A stretch of DNA of 7,058 nucleotides from Candidatus Bathyarchaeota archaeon (GTDB lineage: Archaea; Thermoproteota; Bathyarchaeia; RBG-16-48-13; GCA-020355125), in assembly GCA_030617005.1 (NCBI GenBank), contig JAUWWH010000042.1:1-7058 (forward strand). Direction: 5' to 3'. The position numbers were made by a program, and so were the translations under genes. This document shows positions 1-5,762 of the stretch, in pieces. Numbering within the stretch: position 1 is the first letter of the stretch; each line of letters opens with the position of its first letter. The notes under the pieces are model-generated. The model saw nothing but the letters and a program-made list of their open reading frames with translations, did no database searches and had not been told where the DNA came from.

Positions 1-708
1 CCAATACGGGAACTTTTTTCCAAGTTACCTGAAGCACGAAAAAGGGGATACCTACTTGGGAGATTCAGCTTCAATGTGAAGGGGGGGAGATGTGAATCGT
101 GCAAAGGTGCAGGAAGCATTCTAATTGAGATGCATTTTCTCCCCGATATGTATGTTAGATGTGATGTTTGTAAAGGAATACGCTATAATACGGAAACTCT
201 TGAAGTAAAGTATAAGGGAAAAAATATTTCTGATGTTCTAGAAATGACGATTGAGGAGGGTCTACACTTCTTCAAGAATATACCGAAGATTATGAGAAAA
301 CTGCAAACGCTCTTTGATGTAGGATTAGGCTACATGAAACTTGGTCAGCCTGCACCAACGTTATCAGGAGGAGAAGCGCAGCGAGTCAAACTATCAAAAG
401 AGCTAAGTAAAATGAGTACGGGGAAGACACTATATATTCTGGATGAACCAACAACAGGCCTTCACTTCATTGACATTCAGAAATTACTTGACGTATTGAA
501 TAGATTAGTGGATAACAGAAACACCATAATTGTGATTGAGCATAACTTAGATGTGGTAAAATGTGCCGATTATATAATTGACCTCGGGCCGGAAGGTGGA
601 TACAGAGGAGGAGAAGTAATAGCCCAAGGAACACCAGAGGAGATCACACAGATAGTTGAGTCATACACGGGGAAGTACCTCAATGAGGTCTTAGCGTATG
701 ACAATTAA
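1..708 (+). CDS. uvrA: UvrA, excinuclease ABC subunit A, C-terminal part (5' end outside window)
   Basis: UvrA is the dimeric ABC-type ATPase that scans DNA for bulky lesions and loads UvrB. The frame is open from base 1, so 235 C-terminal residues are visible, about a quarter of a usual UvrA of roughly 940 residues. A GTG at 76 is an internal valine codon, because the residues before it ([12 protein letters not shown]) match the family. Numbering from the window edge, the C-terminal zinc finger is C31/C34 and C54/C57 (CX2C-X19-CX2C). The glycine-rich ABC signature [11 protein letters not shown] starts at 121. Walker [13 protein letters not shown] spans 144-155, and the switch histidine is H181 in VIEHNLD. 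The protein ends shortly after the conserved DLGPEGG at 194-200, as in other UvrA. All visible motifs are intact. The Walker A of the second ATPase domain and the whole first half lie upstream. It overlaps uvrC and shares its operon. Identification is very secure. Confidence 0.98.
   Translation, partial: PIRELFSKLPEARKRGYLLGRFSFNVKGGRCESCKGAGSILIEMHFLPDMYVRCDVCKGIRYNTETLEVKYKGKNISDVLEMTIEEGLHFFKNIPKIMRKLQTLFDVGLGYMKLGQPAPTLSGGEAQRVKLSKELSKMSTGKTLYILDEPTTGLHFIDIQKLLDVLNRLVDNRNTIIVIEHNLDVVKCADYIIDLGPEGGYRGGEVIAQGTPEEITQIVESYTGKYLNEVLAYDN
685..689 (+). promoter_or_regulatory. Shine-Dalgarno site of uvrC, inside uvrA
   Basis: GAGGT lies 8 bases before the uvrC ATG at 698 and within the last codons of uvrA. 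Its position fixes the uvrC start. It suggests that ribosomes finishing uvrA help translate uvrC. Confidence 0.7.
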
Positions 709-2491
709 TAAAAACATCTTGATGAGTATTCCAGATAAAGTTGGAGTTTACATATTCAAAGATCAAGAAAATAATGTTATTTATGTCGGAAAAGCATTAT
801 CCCTCAAGAGTAGAGTGAGTGAATATTTTATTCCCGAAACAAGAGCTTTAAAAGAGAGACAGATAAAAGAGAAAACAGGCAATATTGAGTTTTTAATAAC
901 TGAAAATGAAGCAGAAGCTCTTATCCTTGAAAATAATCTGATTAAACAGTATTCTCCGCCATATAATATTCGATTTAAAGACGATAAATCCTATCCATTA
1001 TTAAAAATTACAATACAAGATGGTTATCCAGCAATCTATATTACACGGGAACTGGTAGAGGATGGATCCCGGTACTTTGGGCCCTATGCTAGTGCTTGGG
1101 GAATACGGAGAGTGGCTCGTTACGCTCAAAGGCTTTTTGGAGTACGGAATTGTAAGGAAGTTATTTCGCATAAAAAAATTAGGGTCCCGTGTTTAAATTA
1201 TCACATTGGGATGTGCTCTGCTCCCTGTGCAAAAAAGATTGAGAGGGATGAATATCTAAGGTCAGTGAATCAACTCTGTTTGTTTCTTGAAGGCAAAATA
1301 ACTACGTTAGAAGGAGAACTTAACGATGAAATGAACATTCTAGCAAAAAACCTTGATTTCGAGAGGGCAGTGTTAGTAAGAGATAGATTAAATGCAGTTA
1401 AGAAAGTGAATCAAAGACAAAGGGTTTCAAGGATTATTACTGGAAATATGGATGTGATCGGGGCTGTATTAAATGGGAAGAAAGCTTGTATTCAAGTAAT
1501 CTTTGTAAGAGGTGGGAACCTAATTGGTGGAGAACAATTTATTGTAGATGTACAAACAGGGGATGCTCTTTCCAAGGTTTTAACAGTCTTTATAGAACAG
1601 ACATATTTTAGGAGAAAAGATATTCCGTCTAAAATACTCGTAAGCCATAAACTGGTTGAGATGAGCTTCATAGATGATTGGTTAAAAAGACGAGGAGTAC
1701 ACACTATGATTAATACTCCAACGAACGATCTTGAAGTGGAATTAACGAATCTCGTCCTGACAAACGCTAAAGAAAAACTTCTTATGGAGATTAATAAAGG
1801 AGTCCCAAAGGCACTCATCGAATTAAAGGAGATTTTAGAGTTAGATGAGGTTCCCATAAGGATAGAAGGGATCGACATATCCAACATTAGTGGAGAAGAC
1901 GCTGTTGGTGCCTTAGTAACTTTCTCCTATGGTAAGATGGATAAAACGGGATATAGGAGATATAGGATTAAAACGGTCAAGGGAATCGATGACTATGCAA
2001 TGATAAGGGAAGTCGTTCGAAGAAGATATAAACGAATTATGGATGAGAGAAGGATACGACCAAACCTACTATTAATTGATGGGGGGATCGGACACTTACG
2101 GAGTGCTGTTGAGGAACTAGAATTGTTAGATTTTGATTTGTCAGTTATATCTATTGCAAAGAAAAAAGAAGAATTATTCGTTCAAGGTAAGATGAATCCA
2201 CTGGATCTCGCAGAAGACTCGGGAGCATTAAAGCTCATAAAGAAGGTAAGGGATGAAGCCCATAGGTTTGCAATAAGGTATCATAAGAATCTTAGAGCAA
2301 AGAAGATAAAAAAATCATTATTAACGGAGATCTCAGGAATAGGTGAAATTAGAAGAAAAAAATTGTTGAATAGGTTTGGTAATATAGAAAAACTGAGAAA
2401 TGCCTCAGTAGAAGAGATAGCCCAGATAAAGTTAGTGAGTCGATCCTTGGCACAAAGAATTCATAAATTCCTTAAACAAGATAATTATTAA
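698..2491 (+). CDS. uvrC: UvrC, excinuclease ABC subunit C
   Basis: UvrC makes both incisions of bacterial-type NER after UvrB has bound the lesion. At 597 residues it is full length for the family (E. coli 610). The N-terminal GIY-YIG nuclease (3' incision) has GVY at 16-18, YVG at 29-31, R39, and the likely metal-binding E78 in ILENNLIK, followed by KDDKSYP at 94-100. C152, C165, C173 and C177 match the four cysteines reported to hold an iron-sulfur cluster in E. coli UvrC. A UvrB-binding UVR motif covers about 205-240. The RNase H-like nuclease (5' incision) has D393 (GIDISN), D461 (LLIDGG) and H522 (RDEAHRFA), the expected catalytic set. Tandem helix-hairpin-helix motifs follow at about 540-595 ([13 protein letters not shown]). 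The ATG is supported by GAGGT at 685-689 and by the family-typical start of the GIY domain about 15 residues later. The start lies inside uvrA, which suggests coupled translation. No key residue is missing. Confidence 0.98.
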   Translation: MTINKNILMSIPDKVGVYIFKDQENNVIYVGKALSLKSRVSEYFIPETRALKERQIKEKTGNIEFLITENEAEALILENNLIKQYSPPYNIRFKDDKSYPLLKITIQDGYPAIYITRELVEDGSRYFGPYASAWGIRRVARYAQRLFGVRNCKEVISHKKIRVPCLNYHIGMCSAPCAKKIERDEYLRSVNQLCLFLEGKITTLEGELNDEMNILAKNLDFERAVLVRDRLNAVKKVNQRQRVSRIITGNMDVIGAVLNGKKACIQVIFVRGGNLIGGEQFIVDVQTGDALSKVLTVFIEQTYFRRKDIPSKILVSHKLVEMSFIDDWLKRRGVHTMINTPTNDLEVELTNLVLTNAKEKLLMEINKGVPKALIELKEILELDEVPIRIEGIDISNISGEDAVGALVTFSYGKMDKTGYRRYRIKTVKGIDDYAMIREVVRRRYKRIMDERRIRPNLLLIDGGIGHLRSAVEELELLDFDLSVISIAKKKEELFVQGKMNPLDLAEDSGALKLIKKVRDEAHRFAIRYHKNLRAKKIKKSLLTEISGIGEIRRKKLLNRFGNIEKLRNASVEEIAQIKLVSRSLAQRIHKFLKQDNY

Positions 2492-2521
2492 ATCAGATTA
2501 AACAAGGATGAACCTTCTGGG

Positions 2522-2544
2522 TAGTGTATAGTGTATAGATTTTT
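2522..2544 (+). terminator. Possible T-tract 3' end of the uvrA-uvrC operon
   Basis: Five T at 2540-2544 lie about 50 bases after the uvrC stop and follow a short tandem repeat (TAGTGTA twice plus TAG, 2522-2538). Archaeal RNA polymerase can stop at T-tracts without a hairpin, and no strong hairpin precedes this one. The tract is short, so the call is tentative. Confidence 0.35.
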
Positions 2545-2719
2545 CATAACCTAAGTTTGATATGGCTTAACGAGACATTCCGATGGAAGAACAATAAAAA
2601 CTACTATTTAGAGCGTCTAAAGATAAACCCCTGTTCCCACGAGGTTAGTCTTACGTTCACATTTCCCGCTTGATCTTTGAACTCAGAGGGATAGAGAAGT
2701 GATCTATTAAGGGGTTACT

Positions 2720-2734
2720 AAAAAAGGAAAAAAA
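2720..2734 (-). terminator. Double T-tract terminator after the DUF1847 gene
   Basis: Read on the - strand, a run of seven T (2734-2728), CC, then six T (2725-2720) begins about 20 bases after the DUF1847 stop codon. No hairpin is needed: consecutive T-tracts are the usual intrinsic termination signal of archaea. This is the clearest terminator in the window. Confidence 0.7.
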
Positions 2735-2755
2735 GGGAGAGATCATCGAATCTAT

Positions 2756-3454
2756 TCATTCGTTGTGTTCTACAAGATCGATTCCGGGTTTCATTAGCCG
2801 AGCATAATAGCTTCCTGTAGTATATAGAGCTCCAACTGGATTATGGGCAAGAACCCTATCCTTAACCACTAGTACAGTAGTAAAAGCTTTACTATACTTA
2901 AAGAAGAGAGAGTCATGTCCAACGCAGAGACCAACTAAAATGTTGAAGTCGGTCTTCTCCTCATTGAGAAGGATAGCTTGTACTATCGGACTGCACATGG
3001 TTTCGAACTCACCGATGCGTATCTTTTCATCATCTTTGATCCCAATGACTTCCTTTGGCGTACACCCTACCTTACAGACTACTGAGACAACATTGAAGCC
3101 TTGAGCCTTTAAGATGTTAGAGAAGGCGCGGGCTTCAGAATAGAGGCCTACACAGAAAGCAACGCCTATCTTCTTATAGGACATTTTTTTCGCAAACTCA
3201 CATATCTCCTGCACTCTTGGCTTGACAGGATGCAAAACATAAGGCTTGATGTGCCTGTTAGCGTAGCACTCAGCCTCTTGAATGGAAGCCATATTAGCAA
3301 ATTTTCGGATTTCTGGTTTTTCATATTCCTGAAGAGCATTTTTAATAGTTATGTATTCTTTTGTCGGACAAAAAATTGGTCCTTCACCATTCTCCAAAAT
3401 ACACATCCTATCCTTTACTGAACATAGTGCACATTGAGGGCTAGTTTTTTTCAT
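2756..3454 (-). CDS. DUF1847 family cysteine-rich, probably metal-binding protein
   Basis: The protein has 232 residues and no signal peptide or membrane segment, so it is probably cytosolic. It matches the DUF1847 family, known from anaerobic bacteria and archaea and often annotated as metal-binding; no biochemical function is established that I know of. The N-terminus has a cysteine cluster, C8, C11, C18 and C29, suited to zinc or an iron-sulfur cluster. The core resembles an alternating alpha/beta domain: KKIGVAFCVGL at 94-104, VVSVVCKVGC at 122-131, METC-like MCSP at 153-156 and a highly conserved GLCVGHDSLFFKYS at 175-188, followed by VVKDRVLAHNPVGALY at 196-211. There are 11 cysteines in all. 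The ATG is the only possible start: the next in-frame codons upstream hold no ATG, GTG or TTG before a stop at 3467-3469. It is transcribed alone, divergently from the 94-residue gene, and ends in a strong T-tract. A redox or metal-sensing role is a guess. Confidence 0.9.
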   Translation of the reverse strand: MKKTSPQCALCSVKDRMCILENGEGPIFCPTKEYITIKNALQEYEKPEIRKFANMASIQEAECYANRHIKPYVLHPVKPRVQEICEFAKKMSYKKIGVAFCVGLYSEARAFSNILKAQGFNVVSVVCKVGCTPKEVIGIKDDEKIRIGEFETMCSPIVQAILLNEEKTDFNILVGLCVGHDSLFFKYSKAFTTVLVVKDRVLAHNPVGALYTTGSYYARLMKPGIDLVEHNE

Positions 3455-3546
3455 CAGTAAGCATCTCTACCCTTTCAGATTAACGTTGAGAGTATTTTAC
3501 GTTTACTGCTCGAGCTTGGACATTAAGTATTTCAGGAGTATGATGT

Positions 3547-3560
3547 TTTTATTTAAAGGT
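3547..3560 (-). promoter_or_regulatory. Candidate TATA box for the DUF1847 gene
   Basis: On the - strand this reads CCTTTAAATAAAAA, similar to an archaeal BRE/TATA element. Transcription would then start near 3523 and leave a leader of about 70 bases. A second weaker candidate (TAAAATAC, 3499-3492) would give a much shorter leader, so the true promoter is uncertain. One arm of the 3553-3582 inverted repeat overlaps this box. Confidence 0.35.
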
Positions 3561-3582
3561 AGAAGAAGAAGGAAACCTTTAA
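3553..3582. repeat. Inverted repeat TTAAAGGT-N14-ACCTTTAA, possible operator
   Basis: Two perfect 8-base arms (3553-3560 and 3575-3582) have centres 22 bases apart, about two DNA turns, as expected for a dimeric regulator binding one face. The left arm overlaps the candidate TATA box of the DUF1847 gene. Function is inferred. In AT-rich DNA such a repeat could arise by chance. Confidence 0.4.
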
Positions 3583-3647
3583 GATATTAAACCTATAAAA
3601 AAATATTAATCAAACAAAGAGCGTCGCTTTACTAGCGTAAAATAGTA

Positions 3648-3664
3648 CTTTTTAAGTTAAAAAG
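3648..3664. repeat. 17-base palindrome CTTTTTAA-g-TTAAAAAG, possible operator
   Basis: Two perfect 8-base arms flank a single central base. The palindrome sits 13 bases before the TATA-like TTTATAAAA of the 94-residue gene, a common place for an archaeal activator or repressor site. As RNA it could not fold into a normal hairpin with a one-base loop without opening several pairs, so a protein site is the better reading. It is very AT-rich. Confidence 0.4.
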
Positions 3665-3677
3665 GAAACATCAATAG

Positions 3678-3686
3678 TTTATAAAA
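3678..3686 (+). promoter_or_regulatory. Candidate TATA box for the 94-residue gene
   Basis: TTTATAAAA is a good archaeal TATA box. Its usual distance of about 25 bases to the transcription start would put the start near 3707, almost at the TTG codon and past most of the Shine-Dalgarno site. Either the transcript is nearly leaderless or another promoter further up, for example CTATAAAAAAATA at 3592-3604, is used. Confidence 0.45.
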
Positions 3687-3697
3687 GTAATACAAGT

Positions 3698-3705
3698 GAG
3701 GTGAT
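3698..3705 (+). promoter_or_regulatory. Strong Shine-Dalgarno site deciding a TTG start
   Basis: GAGGTGAT is an eight-base match to the complement of the usual 16S rRNA 3' end. It lies 5 bases before TTG at 3711. An in-frame stop (TGA, 3702-3704) rules out any earlier start, and the GTG (3701) and ATG (3704) nearby are in another frame that closes after four or five codons (TAA at 3716-3718). Confidence 0.75.
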
Positions 3706-3710
3706 GGGAA

Positions 3711-3995
3711 TTGAGTAAAGGTGCTCCACCGGGAATAAGAATAACTCAAAGAGATCTAATGGAGGGAGTTGATGTCGACTTCTCTGAGGAACAGGAAACG
3801 TGGAATATATACAGACTTAGTGATGGAACTACAATGAAGGTTAAATTAGTTTTACGAGGAGTAAAACGATTAAAGAGATATAGTCCAGACGGAAATCCAA
3901 TATATATTATACAAACCCAAAATGTTGTTAGAACACTTGACATACCAAAGGAACTTAAAGCAAAACCTAAAGAGAGAACCGTAAGACCCGTGTAA
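3711..3995 (+). CDS. Small basic protein of unknown function, 94 residues
   Basis: I do not recognise a named family with certainty. The sequence has the look of a conserved archaeal hypothetical protein rather than a chance frame: a strong Shine-Dalgarno site, balanced composition and a clear domain-like middle. The N-terminus MSKGAPPGIRITQ is followed by an acidic stretch (about 17-28, EGVDVDFSEEQE). A beta-rich core follows: WNIYRLSDGTTMKVKLVLRGVKRLKRY at about 31-57, a turn SPDGNP, then IYIIQTQNVVRTL at about 64-76. It ends in a basic, proline-containing tail KAKPKERTVRPV. There is no signal peptide or membrane helix. The pattern suggests a small beta-barrel or sandwich with a possible nucleic-acid-binding face, but that is inference only. 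The start is TTG, with no earlier in-frame option. It stands alone between two NER gene pairs, transcribed divergently from the DUF1847 gene and convergently with bax1. Confidence 0.85.
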   Translation: MSKGAPPGIRITQRDLMEGVDVDFSEEQETWNIYRLSDGTTMKVKLVLRGVKRLKRYSPDGNPIYIIQTQNVVRTLDIPKELKAKPKERTVRPV

Positions 3996-4175
3996 CTGAA
4001 ATTATAGATTGAAAGAGATCATACTTCAAGAGTGGATGATGATAAAATAGGTATGCCTCTAAGGTTTATAGCATAGACAGCCTCTTTTGAGAAAAGGGTT
4101 ATAGTAAAGATTTTATCACCCTTTTTCGGAATAAAAGATAAATCAAATTTTATTTATTTTAAGGTCAGTGTTACA
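3996..4175. other. Convergent intergenic region between the 94-residue gene and bax1
   Basis: Nothing coding is seen in these 180 bases. They contain a terminator-like stem-loop at 4092-4126 and a weak inverted repeat TATGC/GCATA at 4052-4075. Confidence 0.55.
4092..4126 (+). terminator. Stem-loop ending in a T-tract, probable terminator of the 94-residue gene
   Basis: AAAAGGGT (4092-4099) pairs with ACCCTTTT (4118-4125), with an 18-base loop between, and T5 at 4122-4126 forms the end of the 3' arm. It lies about 100 bases after the stop of the 94-residue gene. The mirror symmetry means it could also act on bax1 transcripts arriving from the other side. Confidence 0.4.
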
Positions 4176-5756
4176 TTAAAATGGTTTTTTCTTCCCTTTT
4201 TCCTTTAACGTGATCTTAGCTGATCGGGGATCTATACTAGACCATTCTATCTTGAAGCCTAATGTATCTAGGATGGAGGTAGAGTTCAACCCACCGGTAT
4301 CAGTAATGATCTGGGATGCTTCTGCGAGGTTGAGTTCTCGTTCTTCTAACTGTGCTTCTAGACGTTTTTTTATCTCTGTAAGCTTCGATTGTCGGATTAG
4401 TATGTTTCCTAGACGTACATATCCGAAGATATGTCGTTCCTTAAGAATTTCTTTAACAGCATCCTCTAATACTCCGAGCTGGTCTGCAATTTCCTTGGTG
4501 TCTACGACCGACTTCTGGATTGAAAAGGGTATCGTGCGGAGGAACATAATCTGTTCGTTAACTAAAAGGTTCTCCTTCTCTTGTAAATATAATAATATAG
4601 GCTTTAGAGGAACCTTTCTATGATAGTAAATAATGCGTAATTTTGCTCCGAGTCTTTCTAATTTTTGGCAAGCTAAATTTTTATCTACAGCCACAATCAT
4701 GTCTATACTATCTATTAGTCCAAGTTTCTTAATTTTATTTTGAAGGTATTGCGGAGTCCAGAAACCGACTATCTCTAAGTAAATCTTTAAACTGTCCTTC
4801 TTGAAGAGGAAATCAGGGATCATTACATATCTCCCAACAGGGATAGGCCCAGGTTCTCGTGTCAAAGTCCAGCCGGTATCTAAAATATTGAAGCGTTTAG
4901 TAAAATCTTGTTCAATCAGACTATCGTAGACCTCTTCTTCTGGTATCACAACAGATTCCAAATATTTACCATGTTTATGGCTATCCAACTCAAGGTTTAA
5001 GAGACGCCCTTCCCTTCTTCGACGGAGAATTTTGGCTTTTAAATTCCAATCCTGACTTTGGAGAATTGTAGGTAATAATTTGGCTAGACTTGTTCCATAT
5101 CTACGATTGAGCTTAAAGAGGGAAGTAGGACCATCAACCTTTACTTCGTACCGTTCATCCCGTTTCCATATGGTATAAATAAGCCCCAACCACTTAATCT
5201 GTCTGAATATTCGTTGCCAGTTTCCAATGACAGTGAAGATAAGTTCAATGGAGTAGAAGAAGAGGGTCTGGGTTAAGCTAAGGTTATACCATCTCAACAA
5301 TGATTCAGGGGTAATGTGTTCGAGATCCTTCAGGACGAGTTCGCTCTCTAAGTCGCTATAGAGGGAGTTCTCTAAAGTTTCTATTGTTATCCCCAACTCT
5401 GAAGCGCTTCGATGAAGAATGTTTCGTCTTGCCTTGGGAGTAGTCGGAAACCCGTGTTTATGGGTAATTTTGAAGACGTGTTTCCTGATCTTAAATGGAT
5501 CTAAGGTTGTTTTTGATTCAAGCAAACATTTTCGATCTAGAAGAATTGAGAGTCCCCTGATAAAGCGGTAATCGTAACCAAGATCTTCTAGTCCGCTCAA
5601 GGCTTCGTTTAATTCAAATTTCCTTTTTCCGAGATGATCAGTATAGGTTTGAATAAGTAAATGTGCAACACTAAGATTTTCTTGGTTTAACTCGACGTAA
5701 ACAGGTTTTATCCGGTCACGCCATCTCCTTGTGATTAATAAACCTGAAGGTAACAA
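4176..5756 (-). CDS. bax1: Bax1, DUF790 family nuclease, partner of XPB
   Basis: Bax1 binds archaeal XPB and acts as a structure-specific endonuclease cutting near single/double-strand junctions; the pair is proposed to do the unwinding and incision steps of archaeal NER. This copy has 526 residues. The N-terminus MLPSGLLITRR is typical of DUF790. The nuclease core is PD-(D/E)XK-like: IPDF with D315, then YLEIVGFW with E328, followed by TPQYLQNKIKKL (334-345) and a MIVAVDKNL strand (353-361). An acidic EEE lies upstream at 273-275 and may contribute. After about 400 there is a helical, winged-helix-like part (TKEIADQLGVLEDAVKEIL at 420-438, then YVRLGNILI), and a C-terminal region with ILDTLGFKIEWSSIDP (495-510). 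The start is TTG, 6 bases after the XPB stop, with GGAG 9 bases before it. An equivalent ATG is absent, and the family N-terminus fits this codon. Catalytic residues appear intact. The assignment is secure at family level. Confidence 0.95.
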   Translation of the reverse strand: MLPSGLLITRRWRDRIKPVYVELNQENLSVAHLLIQTYTDHLGKRKFELNEALSGLEDLGYDYRFIRGLSILLDRKCLLESKTTLDPFKIRKHVFKITHKHGFPTTPKARRNILHRSASELGITIETLENSLYSDLESELVLKDLEHITPESLLRWYNLSLTQTLFFYSIELIFTVIGNWQRIFRQIKWLGLIYTIWKRDERYEVKVDGPTSLFKLNRRYGTSLAKLLPTILQSQDWNLKAKILRRRREGRLLNLELDSHKHGKYLESVVIPEEEVYDSLIEQDFTKRFNILDTGWTLTREPGPIPVGRYVMIPDFLFKKDSLKIYLEIVGFWTPQYLQNKIKKLGLIDSIDMIVAVDKNLACQKLERLGAKLRIIYYHRKVPLKPILLYLQEKENLLVNEQIMFLRTIPFSIQKSVVDTKEIADQLGVLEDAVKEILKERHIFGYVRLGNILIRQSKLTEIKKRLEAQLEERELNLAEASQIITDTGGLNSTSILDTLGFKIEWSSIDPRSAKITLKEKGKKKPF

Positions 5757-5762
5757 AGTTTA

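Larger units (their letters stand above)
2492..2755. other. Convergent intergenic region, no gene seen
   Basis: This gap lies between the 3' ends of uvrC (+) and the DUF1847 gene (-). I looked for tRNA arms and box C/D signals on both strands and saw none that were convincing. It contains the 7-base tandem repeat at 2522-2538, a 6-bp hairpin at 2607-2621 (TTTAGA, GCG loop, TCTAAA) and the T-tracts of the - strand at 2720-2734. No credible coding sequence is present. Confidence 0.6.
3455..3710. other. Divergent intergenic region with promoter-like elements and inverted repeats
   Basis: This AT-rich region separates the DUF1847 gene (-) from the 94-residue gene (+) and must hold both promoters. 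It contains two clear inverted repeats (3553-3582 and 3648-3664), a small hairpin CGCT-ttact-AGCG at 3625-3637, and several TATA-like stretches on each strand. No coding sequence or RNA gene was recognised in it. Confidence 0.6.

Noticed and set aside
76..708. UvrA as a short 210-residue protein starting at GTG 76.
   Set aside because: The residues encoded upstream of 76 match UvrA, so the gene is simply cut by the window edge.
1492..1887. Open frame of 131 codons on the - strand inside uvrC.
   Set aside because: It is a shadow of uvrC; the protein has low-complexity serine-rich composition and no recognisable motif.
2522..2538. Tandem repeat TAGTGTA, about 2.4 copies.
   Set aside because: Too short and too few copies to be more than chance or slippage.
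2560..2700. Possible tRNA or structured RNA in the uvrC-DUF1847 gap.
   Set aside because: GTTC-like words occur, but no acceptor stem, anticodon arm or paired T arm could be assembled on either strand.
3230..3421. 63-codon frame on the + strand opposite the DUF1847 gene.
   Set aside because: Antisense shadow; hydrophobic residues come from the reverse complement of conserved DUF1847 codons.
4036..4042. ATGATGA, a perfect box C motif of a C/D guide RNA, in the gap after the 94-residue gene.
   Set aside because: No CTGA box D follows within the usual 50-70 bases, and no C'/D' pair was found.
4210..4623. Open frame of 137 codons on the + strand opposite bax1.
   Set aside because: It lies fully antisense to a well-supported gene and has no family resemblance or ribosome site.
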